A DNA stretch of 64,000 nt, from assembly GCF_001874645.1 (NCBI RefSeq), contig NZ_CP017886.1:124001-188000 (forward strand), in the 5' to 3' direction. Positions 53,481 to 63,134 of this stretch are shown here, in pieces. Made by a program: the position numbers and the translations under genes. Positions within the stretch are counted from its first letter, which is position 1; every line of letters starts with the position of its first letter. The notes under the pieces are model-generated. The model was not told the DNA's origin. It saw only the letters and a program-made list of their open reading frames with translations, and did no database searches. This DNA comes from Pseudomonas frederiksbergensis. Its GTDB lineage: Bacteria; Pseudomonadota; Gammaproteobacteria; Pseudomonadales; Pseudomonadaceae.

Positions 53481-53924
53481 ATGAAAACCACACTGCGTCT
53501 GGCAGCCCTTTCTGCCTTGCTCATCAGCTCCCTGGCCCAGGCGGCCGAGCTGATTCCGATCGATGTCCACCGCGATGCCAATTGCGGTTGCTGCAAAAAG
53601 TGGATCGTGCATCTGGAAACCAACGGCTTCAAGGTCAACGACCACGTCGAAGCCAATATGAGCGAAGTCAAACAGCGCCTTGGCGTCCCGCCGCGACTGG
53701 CTTCATGTCACACCGCTGTGATCAACGGCAAATTCGTCGAAGGCCATGTTCCCGCTGAACAGGTACTGGCCTTGAGTAAATCCGACCTGCTCGGCGTGGC
53801 CGCTCCGGGCATGCCCATGGGCTCGCCAGGCATGGAAATGGAGGGCATGGCCGATGCTTATCAGGTCATGGGGTTGACCAGGAATGGCACCGATGAAGTG
53901 ATCGCCGACTACCCGGCCCGGTAA
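53481..53924 (+). CDS. DUF411 metal-binding protein
   Basis: 147 residues: signal peptide (LRLAALSALLISSLAQA), then LIPIDVHRDANCGCCKKWIVHLE with the CxCC metal-binding motif, and LASCHTAVINGKFVEGHVPAEQVLAL. DUF411 proteins are periplasmic and often sit near copper-resistance genes. A Met-rich tail (MPMGSPGMEMEGMADA) also fits copper binding. No copper efflux genes are adjacent. It is preceded by its own ribosome site (GAGAG). Confidence 0.87.
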   Translation: MKTTLRLAALSALLISSLAQAAELIPIDVHRDANCGCCKKWIVHLETNGFKVNDHVEANMSEVKQRLGVPPRLASCHTAVINGKFVEGHVPAEQVLALSKSDLLGVAAPGMPMGSPGMEMEGMADAYQVMGLTRNGTDEVIADYPAR

Positions 53925-54441
53925 TCGCAAATCCTTTTGCGGTGTCTACGCGATAGCGAACGCTTTTTCTGCTGCTGCCATCCGCACCAATAGAGTGCGG
54001 ACGGCTCTTTGCCTCGCCCCACTCTCTGGCAACCCTCTCCCTCTTTTTGTGCCTCGGCTGCGAAAGAACTTGCACTTCGTCGGTGCGGGTGCAGCTCATT
54101 GAGCCCGGAAATCGTGGCGGCAGAACCGATTGTCGAACAATTTCAAAACGTCACACACTCCGCTCTAAGTTCTGACCTAGACTCCATTTCGTGACTGGAA
54201 ACCGGCCGGTCATTTTGTGGGGAAAAACTCGAAACTTTCTGCCGAAGTAACGGGTCAGGTTAAAGGTAAGGCCGCAGCGACTGGTGCAATCCTTGCAACG
54301 ACCACTACAGCCTTTGAGATTCAGCGCATCGACCAGCGTTTGCTGTTCCTTGCGTAGCGCTTTTGCGCCCGGCCACAGGAACTGGCCGCCTGCATCGTGG
54401 GGTGAGATGCCTGAAACAGATCAATAAAACGGGAGAAACAC
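53925..54441. other. 517-bp region upstream of glgA
   Basis: No confident gene. On the minus strand an open frame without ATG runs 54420-54151 and includes KEQQTLVDALNLKGCSGRCK then DCTSRCG, a Cys-rich pattern that may be a remnant. The glgA promoter should be in the right half. Nothing else stands out. Confidence 0.35.
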
Positions 54442-56010
54442 ATGAACAGTGCCGCTTTAGAAATCCAGGGAGAGCGTTCTCACCAGCAAATTGGCGAGCC
54501 GACCTCGATGTCGGTTCTTGCCCCGGGTGCGAAAACGGTACTGCCCGCTCCACGTCAGAATCCAAACAAGAAGAAAGTGCTGTTTGTGACCTCGGAAATC
54601 GCCGATCTGGTGAAAACCGGTGGCTTGGGTGACGTTTCTGCCGCATTGCCCCGAGCCATGGCCCATTTGCACGATGTTCGGGTGTTGATTCCCGGTTATC
54701 CGCAAGTGATGCACAGCGAAAACCCGATCCACATCATCGGCGAACTGGGCGGTCACGCGGCCTTGCCCCCCTGCAAGATTGGCCGCATGGACATGCCGGA
54801 CGGGCTGGTCATCTACGTCTTGATCTGCCCCGAACTGTACGAGCGTGAGGGGTCGCCCTACGGCGCCAACAATGGCCGCGACTGGCCGGACAACCATATT
54901 CGTTTTGCCCGTCTGGGCCTGGCAGCCGCCGACATCGCCGCCAATCTGGCACAGATTCACTGGCGCCCGGATCTGGTGCACGCCCACGACTGGCCCGCAG
55001 GCTTGGCCCCGGCCTACATGCACTGGCGTGGTCAGCGCACGCCGACTCTGTTCACCATTCATAACCTCGCTTACCAAGGCGTGGTCAGCCTCGCCTCTTG
55101 CCCCGAACTGGGTATTCCCGAACATGCCCTGCAACAGGAAGGCATGGAGTTCTACGGCAAACTGTCGTTCCTCAAGGCTGGCATGGCCTATTCGAGCCAT
55201 ATCACCACCGTCAGCGCGACCTACGCCCAGGAAATCACCACCCCGGCCTTCGGCTGCGGTCTCGACGGTTTCCTTGCCAGCAAGACCCAGCAAGGTCTGC
55301 TCAGCGGCATCCCGAATGGCATCGACGAAAGTTGGGACGCTGCGACCGATCCCCACCTGTATTGCCCGTTCAGCATCGGCGACTGGGACGGCAAAGCAGT
55401 GAATGCTGCCCACGTGCGCGAGCTGTTCGGTCTGAAAGACTCCAAGGGTCCGCTGTTCGCGGTGGTCTCGCGATTGGTGTACCAAAAAGGCCTGGACCTG
55501 ACCGAAGCCGTGTCCGAGTTTATTGTGTCTTCGGGTGGGCAAATCGCGATCATCGGCCGGGGCGAGCCGGAAGAGGAACAAGCCATGCGTGCCCTGGCCC
55601 TGCGTTTTCCAGGGCAGATCGGTGTGCGCATCGGCTTTAACGAAACCGATGCGCGGCGGATGTTTGCCGGCAGTGATTTCCTGTTGATGCCCTCACGCTA
55701 TGAACCCTGCGGCTTGAGCCAGATGTATGCACAGCGTTTCGGCTCGTTGCCGGTCGCACGCAACACCGGAGGGCTGGCCGACACCATCGAAAATGGCGTC
55801 ACCGGTTTTCTCTTCGATGAATCCACGGTTGCCAGCTACGAGGAAGCCTTGCGTCGGGCGTTCAAGGTGTTCGCCTACCCGGCCCTGTTGAACGCCATGC
55901 GCTGCCGGGCCATGGCCGCGCCGTTCAACTGGTGCAAGGCGGTCGAGCCCTATGCTGAGCTCTATGAGCAACTGGTCGCCAAGGCGTTGGGTCAGTCGGT
56001 CAAGCCGTGA
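54442..56010 (+). CDS. glgA: glycogen synthase GlgA (ADP-glucose)
   Basis: 522 residues, a GT5 glucosyltransferase. KTGGLGDVSAALPRAM (ADP-glucose contact), VHAHDWPAGLAPAYMHW, YEPCGLSQMYAQRFGSLPVARNTGGLADT are the classic motifs. It carries an about 45-residue N-terminal extension (MNSAALEIQGERSHQQ...) before the catalytic start KKVLFVTSEIADLVKTGGL. It elongates alpha-1,4-glucan. It leads the operon glgA-treZ-malQ-treY-DUF2934-glgX. Confidence 0.93.
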   Translation: MNSAALEIQGERSHQQIGEPTSMSVLAPGAKTVLPAPRQNPNKKKVLFVTSEIADLVKTGGLGDVSAALPRAMAHLHDVRVLIPGYPQVMHSENPIHIIGELGGHAALPPCKIGRMDMPDGLVIYVLICPELYEREGSPYGANNGRDWPDNHIRFARLGLAAADIAANLAQIHWRPDLVHAHDWPAGLAPAYMHWRGQRTPTLFTIHNLAYQGVVSLASCPELGIPEHALQQEGMEFYGKLSFLKAGMAYSSHITTVSATYAQEITTPAFGCGLDGFLASKTQQGLLSGIPNGIDESWDAATDPHLYCPFSIGDWDGKAVNAAHVRELFGLKDSKGPLFAVVSRLVYQKGLDLTEAVSEFIVSSGGQIAIIGRGEPEEEQAMRALALRFPGQIGVRIGFNETDARRMFAGSDFLLMPSRYEPCGLSQMYAQRFGSLPVARNTGGLADTIENGVTGFLFDESTVASYEEALRRAFKVFAYPALLNAMRCRAMAAPFNWCKAVEPYAELYEQLVAKALGQSVKP

Positions 56011-56023
56011 GAGGGATCCTTGA

Positions 56024-57829
56024 ATGCCGTTACGGACTCTGGAAACCTGGCCCCACGGCGCCGTCATGCTGGATGCCGAACACACCCGCTTCGCCTTGTG
56101 GGCACCCGATGCGTTTTATGTGAGTGTCGAGCTTGAAGACGGGCAATCACTGCCGATGCTACCCCAGGCGGACGGCTGGTTCGTGATCGAGACCCATTGC
56201 CCGGCCGGCACCCGCTATCGCTACAACATCGATGGCGAACGGAACGTGCCGGACCCCGCGTCCCGGGCGCAAGCCGGCAGTCTTACGTCACCCAGCGTGG
56301 TGGTTGACCCGCACGCTTACCGTTGGCAGCACTGCTTCTGGCAAGGCCGGCCCTGGCATGAAGCGGTGATCTACGAACTGCATGTGGGTGTGCTGGGCGG
56401 TTTTGTCGAGGTCGAAAAACACCTGCCACGGCTGGCCGAACTGGGCGTTACAGCGATCGAACTGATGCCCTTGGCGCAGTTTCCCGGCGAGCGTAATTGG
56501 GGCTACGACGGCGTGCTGCCCTACGCGCCACAGTCGTCATACGGTACGCCTGAAGCGCTCAAACATCTGATCGATACCGCCCACGGCTTGGGCGTGGCGG
56601 TGATCATCGACGTGGTTTACAACCATTTCGGTCCGGACGGTAATGACCTGAATCACTACGCCAAAGGCTTTTTTCGCGAAGACCTGCACACGCCTTGGGG
56701 CGCGGCCATTGATTTCCGGCGTCGCGAGGTGCGCGACTTCTTTATCGACAACGCGTTGATGTGGCTGCTCGAGTACCGTTTCGACGGTTTGCGTCTGGAT
56801 GCGGTGCACGCCATCGAGGATCCGGATTTCCTCCAGGAACTGGCGGCGCGGATACGCCAGCACATCGATCCACCCCGCCATGTCTGGCTCACCGTGGAAA
56901 ACGAGCGCAACCAGGCCAGCCTGCTGGAACAGGGCTTCGACGCGCAGTGGAACGACGATGGGCACAATGCGCTGCATGTGCTGTTGACCGGGGAAACCGA
57001 GGCCTATTACGCCGACTTCGCCGAGCACCCTACCGAGCAACTGGCCCGTTGCCTGAGCCAGGGCTTCGCCTATCAAGGCCATACCCATCGCCACGGCCAT
57101 GCCCGAGGTGAGCGCAGTGGGCATTTGCCGCCCAGCGCCTTCGTGCTGTTTCTGCAGAATCACGACCAGATCGGCAACCGTGCCTTTGGCGAGCGCCTTC
57201 ACCAGTTGACCAAGCCTCAGGCGTTGCACGCTGCGACTGTACTTTTGCTGTTGTCACCGATGATCCCGTTGCTGTTCATGGGCGACGAATACGCCGCTGA
57301 CCAGCCGTTTCTGTTTTTCACCAACCACCATGGCGAGTTGGCCGAGCGGGTGCGTGAAGGTCGACGCAATGAATTCGCGGCCTTCAGCGCCTTTGCCGAT
57401 CCGCACACACGCGAGCAGATTCCCGATCCGAATGCTTCGCACACCTTCACTGCATCGTGCCCGACACTGACGTCATCTGAACCGATAACACAGCAAGCGA
57501 CCCTGAAGCTCTATCGACAATTGCTGCTGATCCGTCATCGAGAAATCACCCCGCGCCTGCCCGGTGCTCACGCGCTAGGCGCCACGGTACTGGCAACAGG
57601 CGCGGTGAGTGCGCGTTGGCAGTTGGGCGATGGCAGCCTGCTGTGCATCGACCTGAACCTCAACGCGAAGCCTGTGCCCCATTCGCCACACCCCCATACC
57701 CGGCTGCTGTTCGAGTACCCGCAGCAGTCCTTCGAACACCTGCAACAAGGCACCCTCGCCCCCTACTGCGCGCTGGTCAGCCTGACGGCAACGGCTTCCT
57801 TACTAACCCCCACTGGAGAGCGTCCATGA
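56024..57829 (+). CDS. treZ: malto-oligosyltrehalose trehalohydrolase TreZ
   Basis: 601 residues: CBM48-like N-terminal sandwich (LWAPDAFYVSVELEDGQSLP), then a GH13 barrel. The nucleophile Asp lies in YRFDGLRLDAVHAIEDP, the acid Glu in VWLTVENERNQAS and the transition-state Asp in LQNHDQIGNRAFGERL. TreZ releases trehalose from the maltooligosyl-trehalose made by TreY. It starts 13 bases after glgA, and its TGA overlaps the malQ ATG. Confidence 0.93.
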   Translation: MPLRTLETWPHGAVMLDAEHTRFALWAPDAFYVSVELEDGQSLPMLPQADGWFVIETHCPAGTRYRYNIDGERNVPDPASRAQAGSLTSPSVVVDPHAYRWQHCFWQGRPWHEAVIYELHVGVLGGFVEVEKHLPRLAELGVTAIELMPLAQFPGERNWGYDGVLPYAPQSSYGTPEALKHLIDTAHGLGVAVIIDVVYNHFGPDGNDLNHYAKGFFREDLHTPWGAAIDFRRREVRDFFIDNALMWLLEYRFDGLRLDAVHAIEDPDFLQELAARIRQHIDPPRHVWLTVENERNQASLLEQGFDAQWNDDGHNALHVLLTGETEAYYADFAEHPTEQLARCLSQGFAYQGHTHRHGHARGERSGHLPPSAFVLFLQNHDQIGNRAFGERLHQLTKPQALHAATVLLLLSPMIPLLFMGDEYAADQPFLFFTNHHGELAERVREGRRNEFAAFSAFADPHTREQIPDPNASHTFTASCPTLTSSEPITQQATLKLYRQLLLIRHREITPRLPGAHALGATVLATGAVSARWQLGDGSLLCIDLNLNAKPVPHSPHPHTRLLFEYPQQSFEHLQQGTLAPYCALVSLTATASLLTPTGERP

Positions 57830-59907
57830 GCGATGCGCAACTGGAAATCCTCGCCAGCCGGGCCGGCCTGGCCGTCGACTGGATCGACGCCAACGGCCGC
57901 CCACAGAAAGTTGCTCCGGCTGCACTGCGAGCGGTGCTCACCGGGCTTGGCCACCCGGCCGGTAGCGCTCAGGAAATCGACGCCAGCCTGCTGGAGCTGC
58001 AACAGAAGCAACAACGCAAACACTTGCCACCCTTGATGACCGTCGACGTCAGCGCCGGGCTCGACCTTGCCCATTACTTCGAGCCTGAAACGCCCTGTGA
58101 GATTCATCTGGAAGACGGCGCAATCCTCACTCTGAAACTTGATGCCGACGCGGTGCTGCCGGGATTGATCCCGGTCGGCTATCAGGAGGTCAGCATCGCC
58201 GGTCAATGCTTCACCCTCGCTGTGGCCCCCTTGCAGTGCCATAGCGTAGCCGCCGCCGTTAACAACCAGACACCCCGGGCCTGGGGCCTGAGTGTGCAAC
58301 TGTATTCGTTGCGGCGCCCCGGCGACGGTGGCTTTGGTGACATGCAGGCGCTGGAAAACCTCGCCCGCGTTGCCGGTGAACGCGGCGCCGACGCGTTAGC
58401 GATCAGCCCGCTGCACGCGATGTTCAGCAACGATACGCAACGCTACAGCCCCTACTCGCCTTCCAGCCGTTTGTTTCTCAACAGTTTGTACGCCTCGCCC
58501 GGGGAGATTCTCGGCGAGCGCGCCCTGCGTCTGGCCATCGACGCCACCGAATTGGCCGACGAACTCAAACAACTGGAAGACCAACCGTTGATTGACTGGC
58601 CTGCCGCCGCCAAGGCCAAGCAGCAATTGTTGCAAGCGCTGTATGAAGGGTTCTCGCGGGGCGATCATCCCTTGCACGAGGACTTCAGCAGCTTTCGCCA
58701 CTGCGGTGGCGAGGCCCTGGAAAACCACTGCCGTTTCGAGGCCCTCCAGCAAGACTGTGCCGCCCGTGGCGAAAGCCTCGACTGGCGCCAGTGGCCTGCG
58801 CACTGGCGTAACCCGCGCAGTGCCGAGCTGGCAGCCTTTGCCGAACAAAATGCCGGACGTATCGGTTTCTATGCCTTTTGCCAATGGTTGATCGCCCGCA
58901 GCTTGCAACGCGCGCAAACCGTTGCCCGAAGCAGTGGCATGGGCATCGGCCTGATCGCCGACCTGGCCGTTGGCGCGGATGGCGGTGGCAGCCAGGCCTG
59001 GGGTCGTCAGGACGAATTGCTCGCCGCCCTCACTGTCGGCGCACCACCAGACATTCTCAATCGCGCGGGTCAAGGCTGGGGGATTTCTGCGTTTTCCCCC
59101 GAAGGGCTGATACGTAACGGTTTTCGTGCATTCATCGAGATGCTGCGGGCCAATTTTGCCCATTCGGGCGGCCTGCGTATCGACCATGTCATGGGGTTGC
59201 AACGGCTGTGGGTGATCCCCCTTGGCGCGCCGCCGAGTGACGGTGCGTATCTGTATTACCCGGTGGACGACCTGCTGCGCTTGCTGACCCTGGAGTCCCA
59301 TCGACATCAGGCGATCGTGCTCGGCGAAGACCTCGGCACCGTGCCCGATGGCCTGCGCGACAAACTCATCGCCCGCTCGATCCTCGGTATGCGCGTGCTG
59401 CTGTTCGAGCAGGACCACGGTGCGCGCTTCAAACCGATTCTCGATTGGCCGGACAACGCGCTGGCCACCACCAGCACCCATGACCTGCCGACGCTCAACG
59501 GTTGGTGGCATGGCCGCGACATCGAATGGAATGCCCGGCTGGGGATCGTCGACGGCCACGGCGAACAGCAATGGCGCGAGCACCGCCAACGCGAGCGCGA
59601 AGGTTTGCGTCGGGCCTTGAGCCAGGACCCGCAAAATTTCCGTGAGGAAGCCCACGAGACCGACCAGGTGCTTGACGCCAGCGTGCGTTTTCTGGGTCAC
59701 ACCCGCGCGCCGTTGGTGTTGCTGCCGCTGGAAGATGCGCTGGGTATCGATGAACAGGCCAACCTCCCGGGCACGATCGACAGTCATCCGAACTGGCGTC
59801 GGCGTTTTGCCGATGAAAGCGACGTGCTGCTGGACGATGCGGATGCCGCACGACGTCTGGAACTGCTCGCTTGCGCACGCCTTCAGGCGGCCGAGCGTGA
59901 TCAATGA
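57826..59907 (+). CDS. malQ: 4-alpha-glucanotransferase MalQ (amylomaltase)
   Basis: 693 residues, GH77. RIDHVMGLQRLWVIPLGAPP, LGEDLGTVPDGLRDKLI and STHDLPTLNGWWHGRDIEW are the family's catalytic blocks. It disproportionates maltodextrins, recycling short oligomers for the trehalose route. ATG 57826 overlaps the treZ stop codon (ATGA), and its own TGA overlaps treY the same way. Confidence 0.93.
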   Translation: MSDAQLEILASRAGLAVDWIDANGRPQKVAPAALRAVLTGLGHPAGSAQEIDASLLELQQKQQRKHLPPLMTVDVSAGLDLAHYFEPETPCEIHLEDGAILTLKLDADAVLPGLIPVGYQEVSIAGQCFTLAVAPLQCHSVAAAVNNQTPRAWGLSVQLYSLRRPGDGGFGDMQALENLARVAGERGADALAISPLHAMFSNDTQRYSPYSPSSRLFLNSLYASPGEILGERALRLAIDATELADELKQLEDQPLIDWPAAAKAKQQLLQALYEGFSRGDHPLHEDFSSFRHCGGEALENHCRFEALQQDCAARGESLDWRQWPAHWRNPRSAELAAFAEQNAGRIGFYAFCQWLIARSLQRAQTVARSSGMGIGLIADLAVGADGGGSQAWGRQDELLAALTVGAPPDILNRAGQGWGISAFSPEGLIRNGFRAFIEMLRANFAHSGGLRIDHVMGLQRLWVIPLGAPPSDGAYLYYPVDDLLRLLTLESHRHQAIVLGEDLGTVPDGLRDKLIARSILGMRVLLFEQDHGARFKPILDWPDNALATTSTHDLPTLNGWWHGRDIEWNARLGIVDGHGEQQWREHRQREREGLRRALSQDPQNFREEAHETDQVLDASVRFLGHTRAPLVLLPLEDALGIDEQANLPGTIDSHPNWRRRFADESDVLLDDADAARRLELLACARLQAAERDQ

Positions 59908-62690
59908 GTGAGGCGCAAATCTCGTCGGTGCGGGCGACGTTGCGCGTGCAGTTTCATCATGGGTTCACCCTGGATGACGCCGTGCCGCTGGTGCCGTACT
60001 TCGCTGCGTTAGGGATCAGCCACCTGTATGCCTCGCCACTGCTACGCGCGCGGGTCGGGTCGATGCACGGCTACGACGTGGTCGACCCGACCCGGGTCAA
60101 TCCCGAACTGGGGGGTGAAGCAGCCCTGCGGCGCTTGGTCAGCGCGCTGCGCGCGCAGAACATGGGGCTGATTCTGGACATCGTGTCCAACCACATGGCC
60201 GTAGGTGGCGCCGACAACCCCTGGTGGCTGGACCTGCTGGAATGGGGCCGACTGAGTCCCTATGGCGAATTTTTCGACATTCAATGGCACTCGCCAGACC
60301 CGCTGCTCGAAGGTCAGTTGTTACTGCCGTTTCTGGACAGCGACTACGGCAGCGCCTTACAGGACGGCACGCTGACACTGCTCATCGATCCAGGACGAGG
60401 CAGCTTCCATGTCGAACACCACGAGCACCGCTTCCCGATCTGCCCCGCCGATTACGCTGAACTGCTCAAGCCAGACGACTCGCTCGACGCCGAACAGGCA
60501 CTGCAACTCAAAGCATTGGCCGATCAATTCACCACCCTGCACTACCAGACCGACGCCCATTCCCTTGCGCAACCGCTGCAGCATGCGCTGACACTATTGG
60601 CGACTAATCCGGCGATCCTGCGCTGCATCGAGCACAACCTCGGCCTCCACGACTCCCGCCAACCCGAAGGTTTCAGCCGGCTGCACGCGTTGCTCGAACA
60701 CCAGAGCTATCGCCTGGCCAGTTGGCGCACGGCGGCCGATGACATCAACTGGCGGCGCTTCTTCGACGTCAACGAACTCGCAGGGCTGCGGGTCGAACGC
60801 CCGGCCGTGTTCGAGGCTACCCATGCAAAAATTTTCGAGCTGATTGCCGACGGCCTGGTGGATGGTTTGCGTATCGACCACATCGACGGGCTCGCCGACC
60901 CGCATGGTTACTGCCGCAAACTCAGACGCCGAGTGAACGCACTGTCGCCGTCGCGACACGTACCGATCTATGTCGAAAAAATCCTCGGCGACGGCGAAGC
61001 CCTGCGCGGCGACTGGCAGGTCGACGGCACCACTGGCTATGAGTTCATGAATCAGTTGTCGTTGCTGCAACACGACCCGCAGGGCGAGCAGGTCCTTGGC
61101 AAACTGTGGAACCGGCACACCGAGCGGCCCGCCGCCTTCCTCGAAGAAGCGCAGCTGGCGCGTCAGCAGATTCTCAACGGCTCGCTGGCCGGCGACTTCG
61201 AAAGTGTCGCGCAGGCCTTGCTGCAAGTAGCCCGCGATGACCTGATGAGCCGAGATATGACCCTCGGTGCAATTCGTCGGGCATTACAGGAACTGATCGT
61301 GCATTTCCCGGTATACCGAACGTACACCGGCCCGTGTGGGCGCTCGGCGCAAGACGAGGTGTTTTTTCAGCACGCCCTGAACGGCGCGCGGCAAACCTTG
61401 AGCGAAGCCGACTGGCCGGTGCTCGACTATCTGGGGCAGTGGCTGGGCGGGCAGCCTTGGCGTGAGCGCCCGGTGGGCCGTCAACGCAAGATCCTCAAGC
61501 ATGCGTGCGTGCGCTTTCAGCAGCTGACCTCGCCGGCCGCCGCCAAAGCCGTGGAAGACACCGCGCTCTATCGCTCAGGCGTACTGTTGTCGCGTAACGA
61601 TGTCGGCTTCAACACCGAACAGTTCAGCGCCCCACTCGCGGACTTCCACGTGGCGTGCAGCCAACGATTCGCCGAGTTTGCGGACAACCTGCTGGCCACC
61701 GCCACCCATGACCACAAGCGTGGTGAAGACAGCCGGGCACGTCTGGCGCTGCTCAGCGAACGCAGTGTCTGGTATGCCGAACAGGTCGAAAACTGGCGGA
61801 GACAGGCCAGCGCCCTGCGCAGTGTTCCGTCGATGCCCTCGGCCGCTGATGAACTGATTCTCTACCAGACCTTGCTCGCCAGTTGGCCGCTGGAGCTGCA
61901 TTGCGCTGACCAGCAGTCGCTGACGGCCTACGCCGAACGCCTGGGACAGTGGCAGCAAAAAGCCCTGCGCGAAGCCAAACTCGAGAGCAGTTGGAGCGCG
62001 CCGAATGAGCCTTATGAACAGGCCGCACGAACCTTCCTCGAACGCCTTCTGATCAGCCCCGAAGGCCTGCCATTACGCAGTGCCATCGCCGACGTTGCGC
62101 AAGCGATTGCCTGCGGCGGCGCGCTCAATGGATTGGCGCAAACCTTGCTGCGCATGACGGTGCCGGGGGTTCCGGATCTGTATCAGGGCAATGAGTTTTG
62201 GGACTTCAGCCTGGTGGACCCGGACAATCGACGAGCGGTTGATTTCACCGTCCGCCAGCAAGCGTTGAAAAACCCGGTGGACACTCAACAGTTGCTGCAC
62301 AACTGGCGTAGCGGGCACATCAAACAGGCGTTGATTGCGCACACGTTGGCGGTACGCGCGCACTACCCGCAGCTGTTTCGGCGGGGCCGTTATCAAGCGT
62401 TGCAGGTGGTGGGCAGCCAGGCTGAACGGGTGTTGGCTTTCGCCCGTGAACTCGACGGCCAACGGGCGATTGTACTGGTGCCGGTACGGGTCGCACCGCT
62501 GCTGGAAAGCAGTGCCACACCGAAGGTGCCTGCCCTGCTCTGGGGCGACACCCGGGTCAAACTGCCGTTCACCGCCGCCGAAGAAAAGCTGAAGGGACTT
62601 TTTACAACAGGTGCAGTCACACACCACAAGGAGTTGCTGATTAGCGCCGCGCTGGGAGACTTCCCGGTCAATCTGTTTATCCAGACTTGA
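59904..62690 (+). CDS. treY: malto-oligosyltrehalose synthase TreY
   Basis: 928 residues, GH13 subfamily 26. YASPLLRARVGSMHGYDVVDP at the start, VDGLRIDHIDGLADPHGYCRKL and IYVEKILGDGEALR cover the catalytic Asp and Glu. It turns the reducing end of alpha-glucan into trehalose. Long inserts between barrel elements are normal for TreY. It starts inside the malQ stop codon. Confidence 0.93.
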   Translation: MSEAQISSVRATLRVQFHHGFTLDDAVPLVPYFAALGISHLYASPLLRARVGSMHGYDVVDPTRVNPELGGEAALRRLVSALRAQNMGLILDIVSNHMAVGGADNPWWLDLLEWGRLSPYGEFFDIQWHSPDPLLEGQLLLPFLDSDYGSALQDGTLTLLIDPGRGSFHVEHHEHRFPICPADYAELLKPDDSLDAEQALQLKALADQFTTLHYQTDAHSLAQPLQHALTLLATNPAILRCIEHNLGLHDSRQPEGFSRLHALLEHQSYRLASWRTAADDINWRRFFDVNELAGLRVERPAVFEATHAKIFELIADGLVDGLRIDHIDGLADPHGYCRKLRRRVNALSPSRHVPIYVEKILGDGEALRGDWQVDGTTGYEFMNQLSLLQHDPQGEQVLGKLWNRHTERPAAFLEEAQLARQQILNGSLAGDFESVAQALLQVARDDLMSRDMTLGAIRRALQELIVHFPVYRTYTGPCGRSAQDEVFFQHALNGARQTLSEADWPVLDYLGQWLGGQPWRERPVGRQRKILKHACVRFQQLTSPAAAKAVEDTALYRSGVLLSRNDVGFNTEQFSAPLADFHVACSQRFAEFADNLLATATHDHKRGEDSRARLALLSERSVWYAEQVENWRRQASALRSVPSMPSAADELILYQTLLASWPLELHCADQQSLTAYAERLGQWQQKALREAKLESSWSAPNEPYEQAARTFLERLLISPEGLPLRSAIADVAQAIACGGALNGLAQTLLRMTVPGVPDLYQGNEFWDFSLVDPDNRRAVDFTVRQQALKNPVDTQQLLHNWRSGHIKQALIAHTLAVRAHYPQLFRRGRYQALQVVGSQAERVLAFARELDGQRAIVLVPVRVAPLLESSATPKVPALLWGDTRVKLPFTAAEEKLKGLFTTGAVTHHKELLISAALGDFPVNLFIQT

Positions 62691-62711
62691 GTTCAACTCA
62701 GGAGCATTGCG

Positions 62712-63020
62712 ATGAGTACCGATGACAAACGCGTTCGTGAATTTGCCTATCAGATCTGGGAATCCGAGGGAAAACCCGAAGGCCAGGAGGCGCGCCACTG
62801 GGAGATGGCCTGCAAACTGGCAGAAGCCGAAGCCTTGGCCCCGACCAAGCCTGCCCAGGCCGCCAAAACCAATAGCGGCAAAACAGCAGCCAGCAAGCCC
62901 ACGGCGGCCAAACCCAACGTCAAAGCAAAACCCGCCGCAGCCGCCAAGGTCGTGCCGCCACCCGGTGAAAAACCTGTGGCGGCGAAAAAGCCTCGAGCAC
63001 CGCGCAAGCCGGCCAGTTGA
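62712..63020 (+). CDS. DUF2934 small protein with Ala/Lys/Pro-rich tail
   Basis: 102 residues. The first 45 are the DUF2934 domain (RVREFAYQIWESEGKPEGQEARHWEMACKLAEAEA). The remainder is a disordered AKPT-rich tail (AKPNVKAKPAAAAKVVPPPG) like a histone H1 C-terminus. DUF2934 proteins are common in trehalose/glycogen operons of Pseudomonas and rhizobia; the function is unknown. Its position between treY and glgX shows co-expression. Confidence 0.82.
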   Translation: MSTDDKRVREFAYQIWESEGKPEGQEARHWEMACKLAEAEALAPTKPAQAAKTNSGKTAASKPTAAKPNVKAKPAAAAKVVPPPGEKPVAAKKPRAPRKPAS

Positions 63021-63042
63021 GGGTGCCAATCCTGATTGACCA

Positions 63043-63062
63043 CGTGGCGAGCAGGCTCGCCA
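63043..63062. repeat. short inverted repeat GTGGCGAG-CAGG-CTCGCCAC
   Basis: Perfect 8-bp arms between the DUF2934 gene and glgX. It resembles the other common Pseudomonas REP type (GTGGCGAGCG...). No T-run follows, so it should not stop the operon. Confidence 0.6.
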
Positions 63063-63134
63063 CTTCGGGGTGGCTCGGCCTTGAGAAACCCGCAATGCCG
63101 GCGCCAACACCCAAGCCCGATTGCAGGAGCAATG

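Noticed and set aside
58396..59904. 502-codon minus-strand frame
   Set aside because: Shadow of malQ, which has complete GH77 motifs and couples to treZ and treY.
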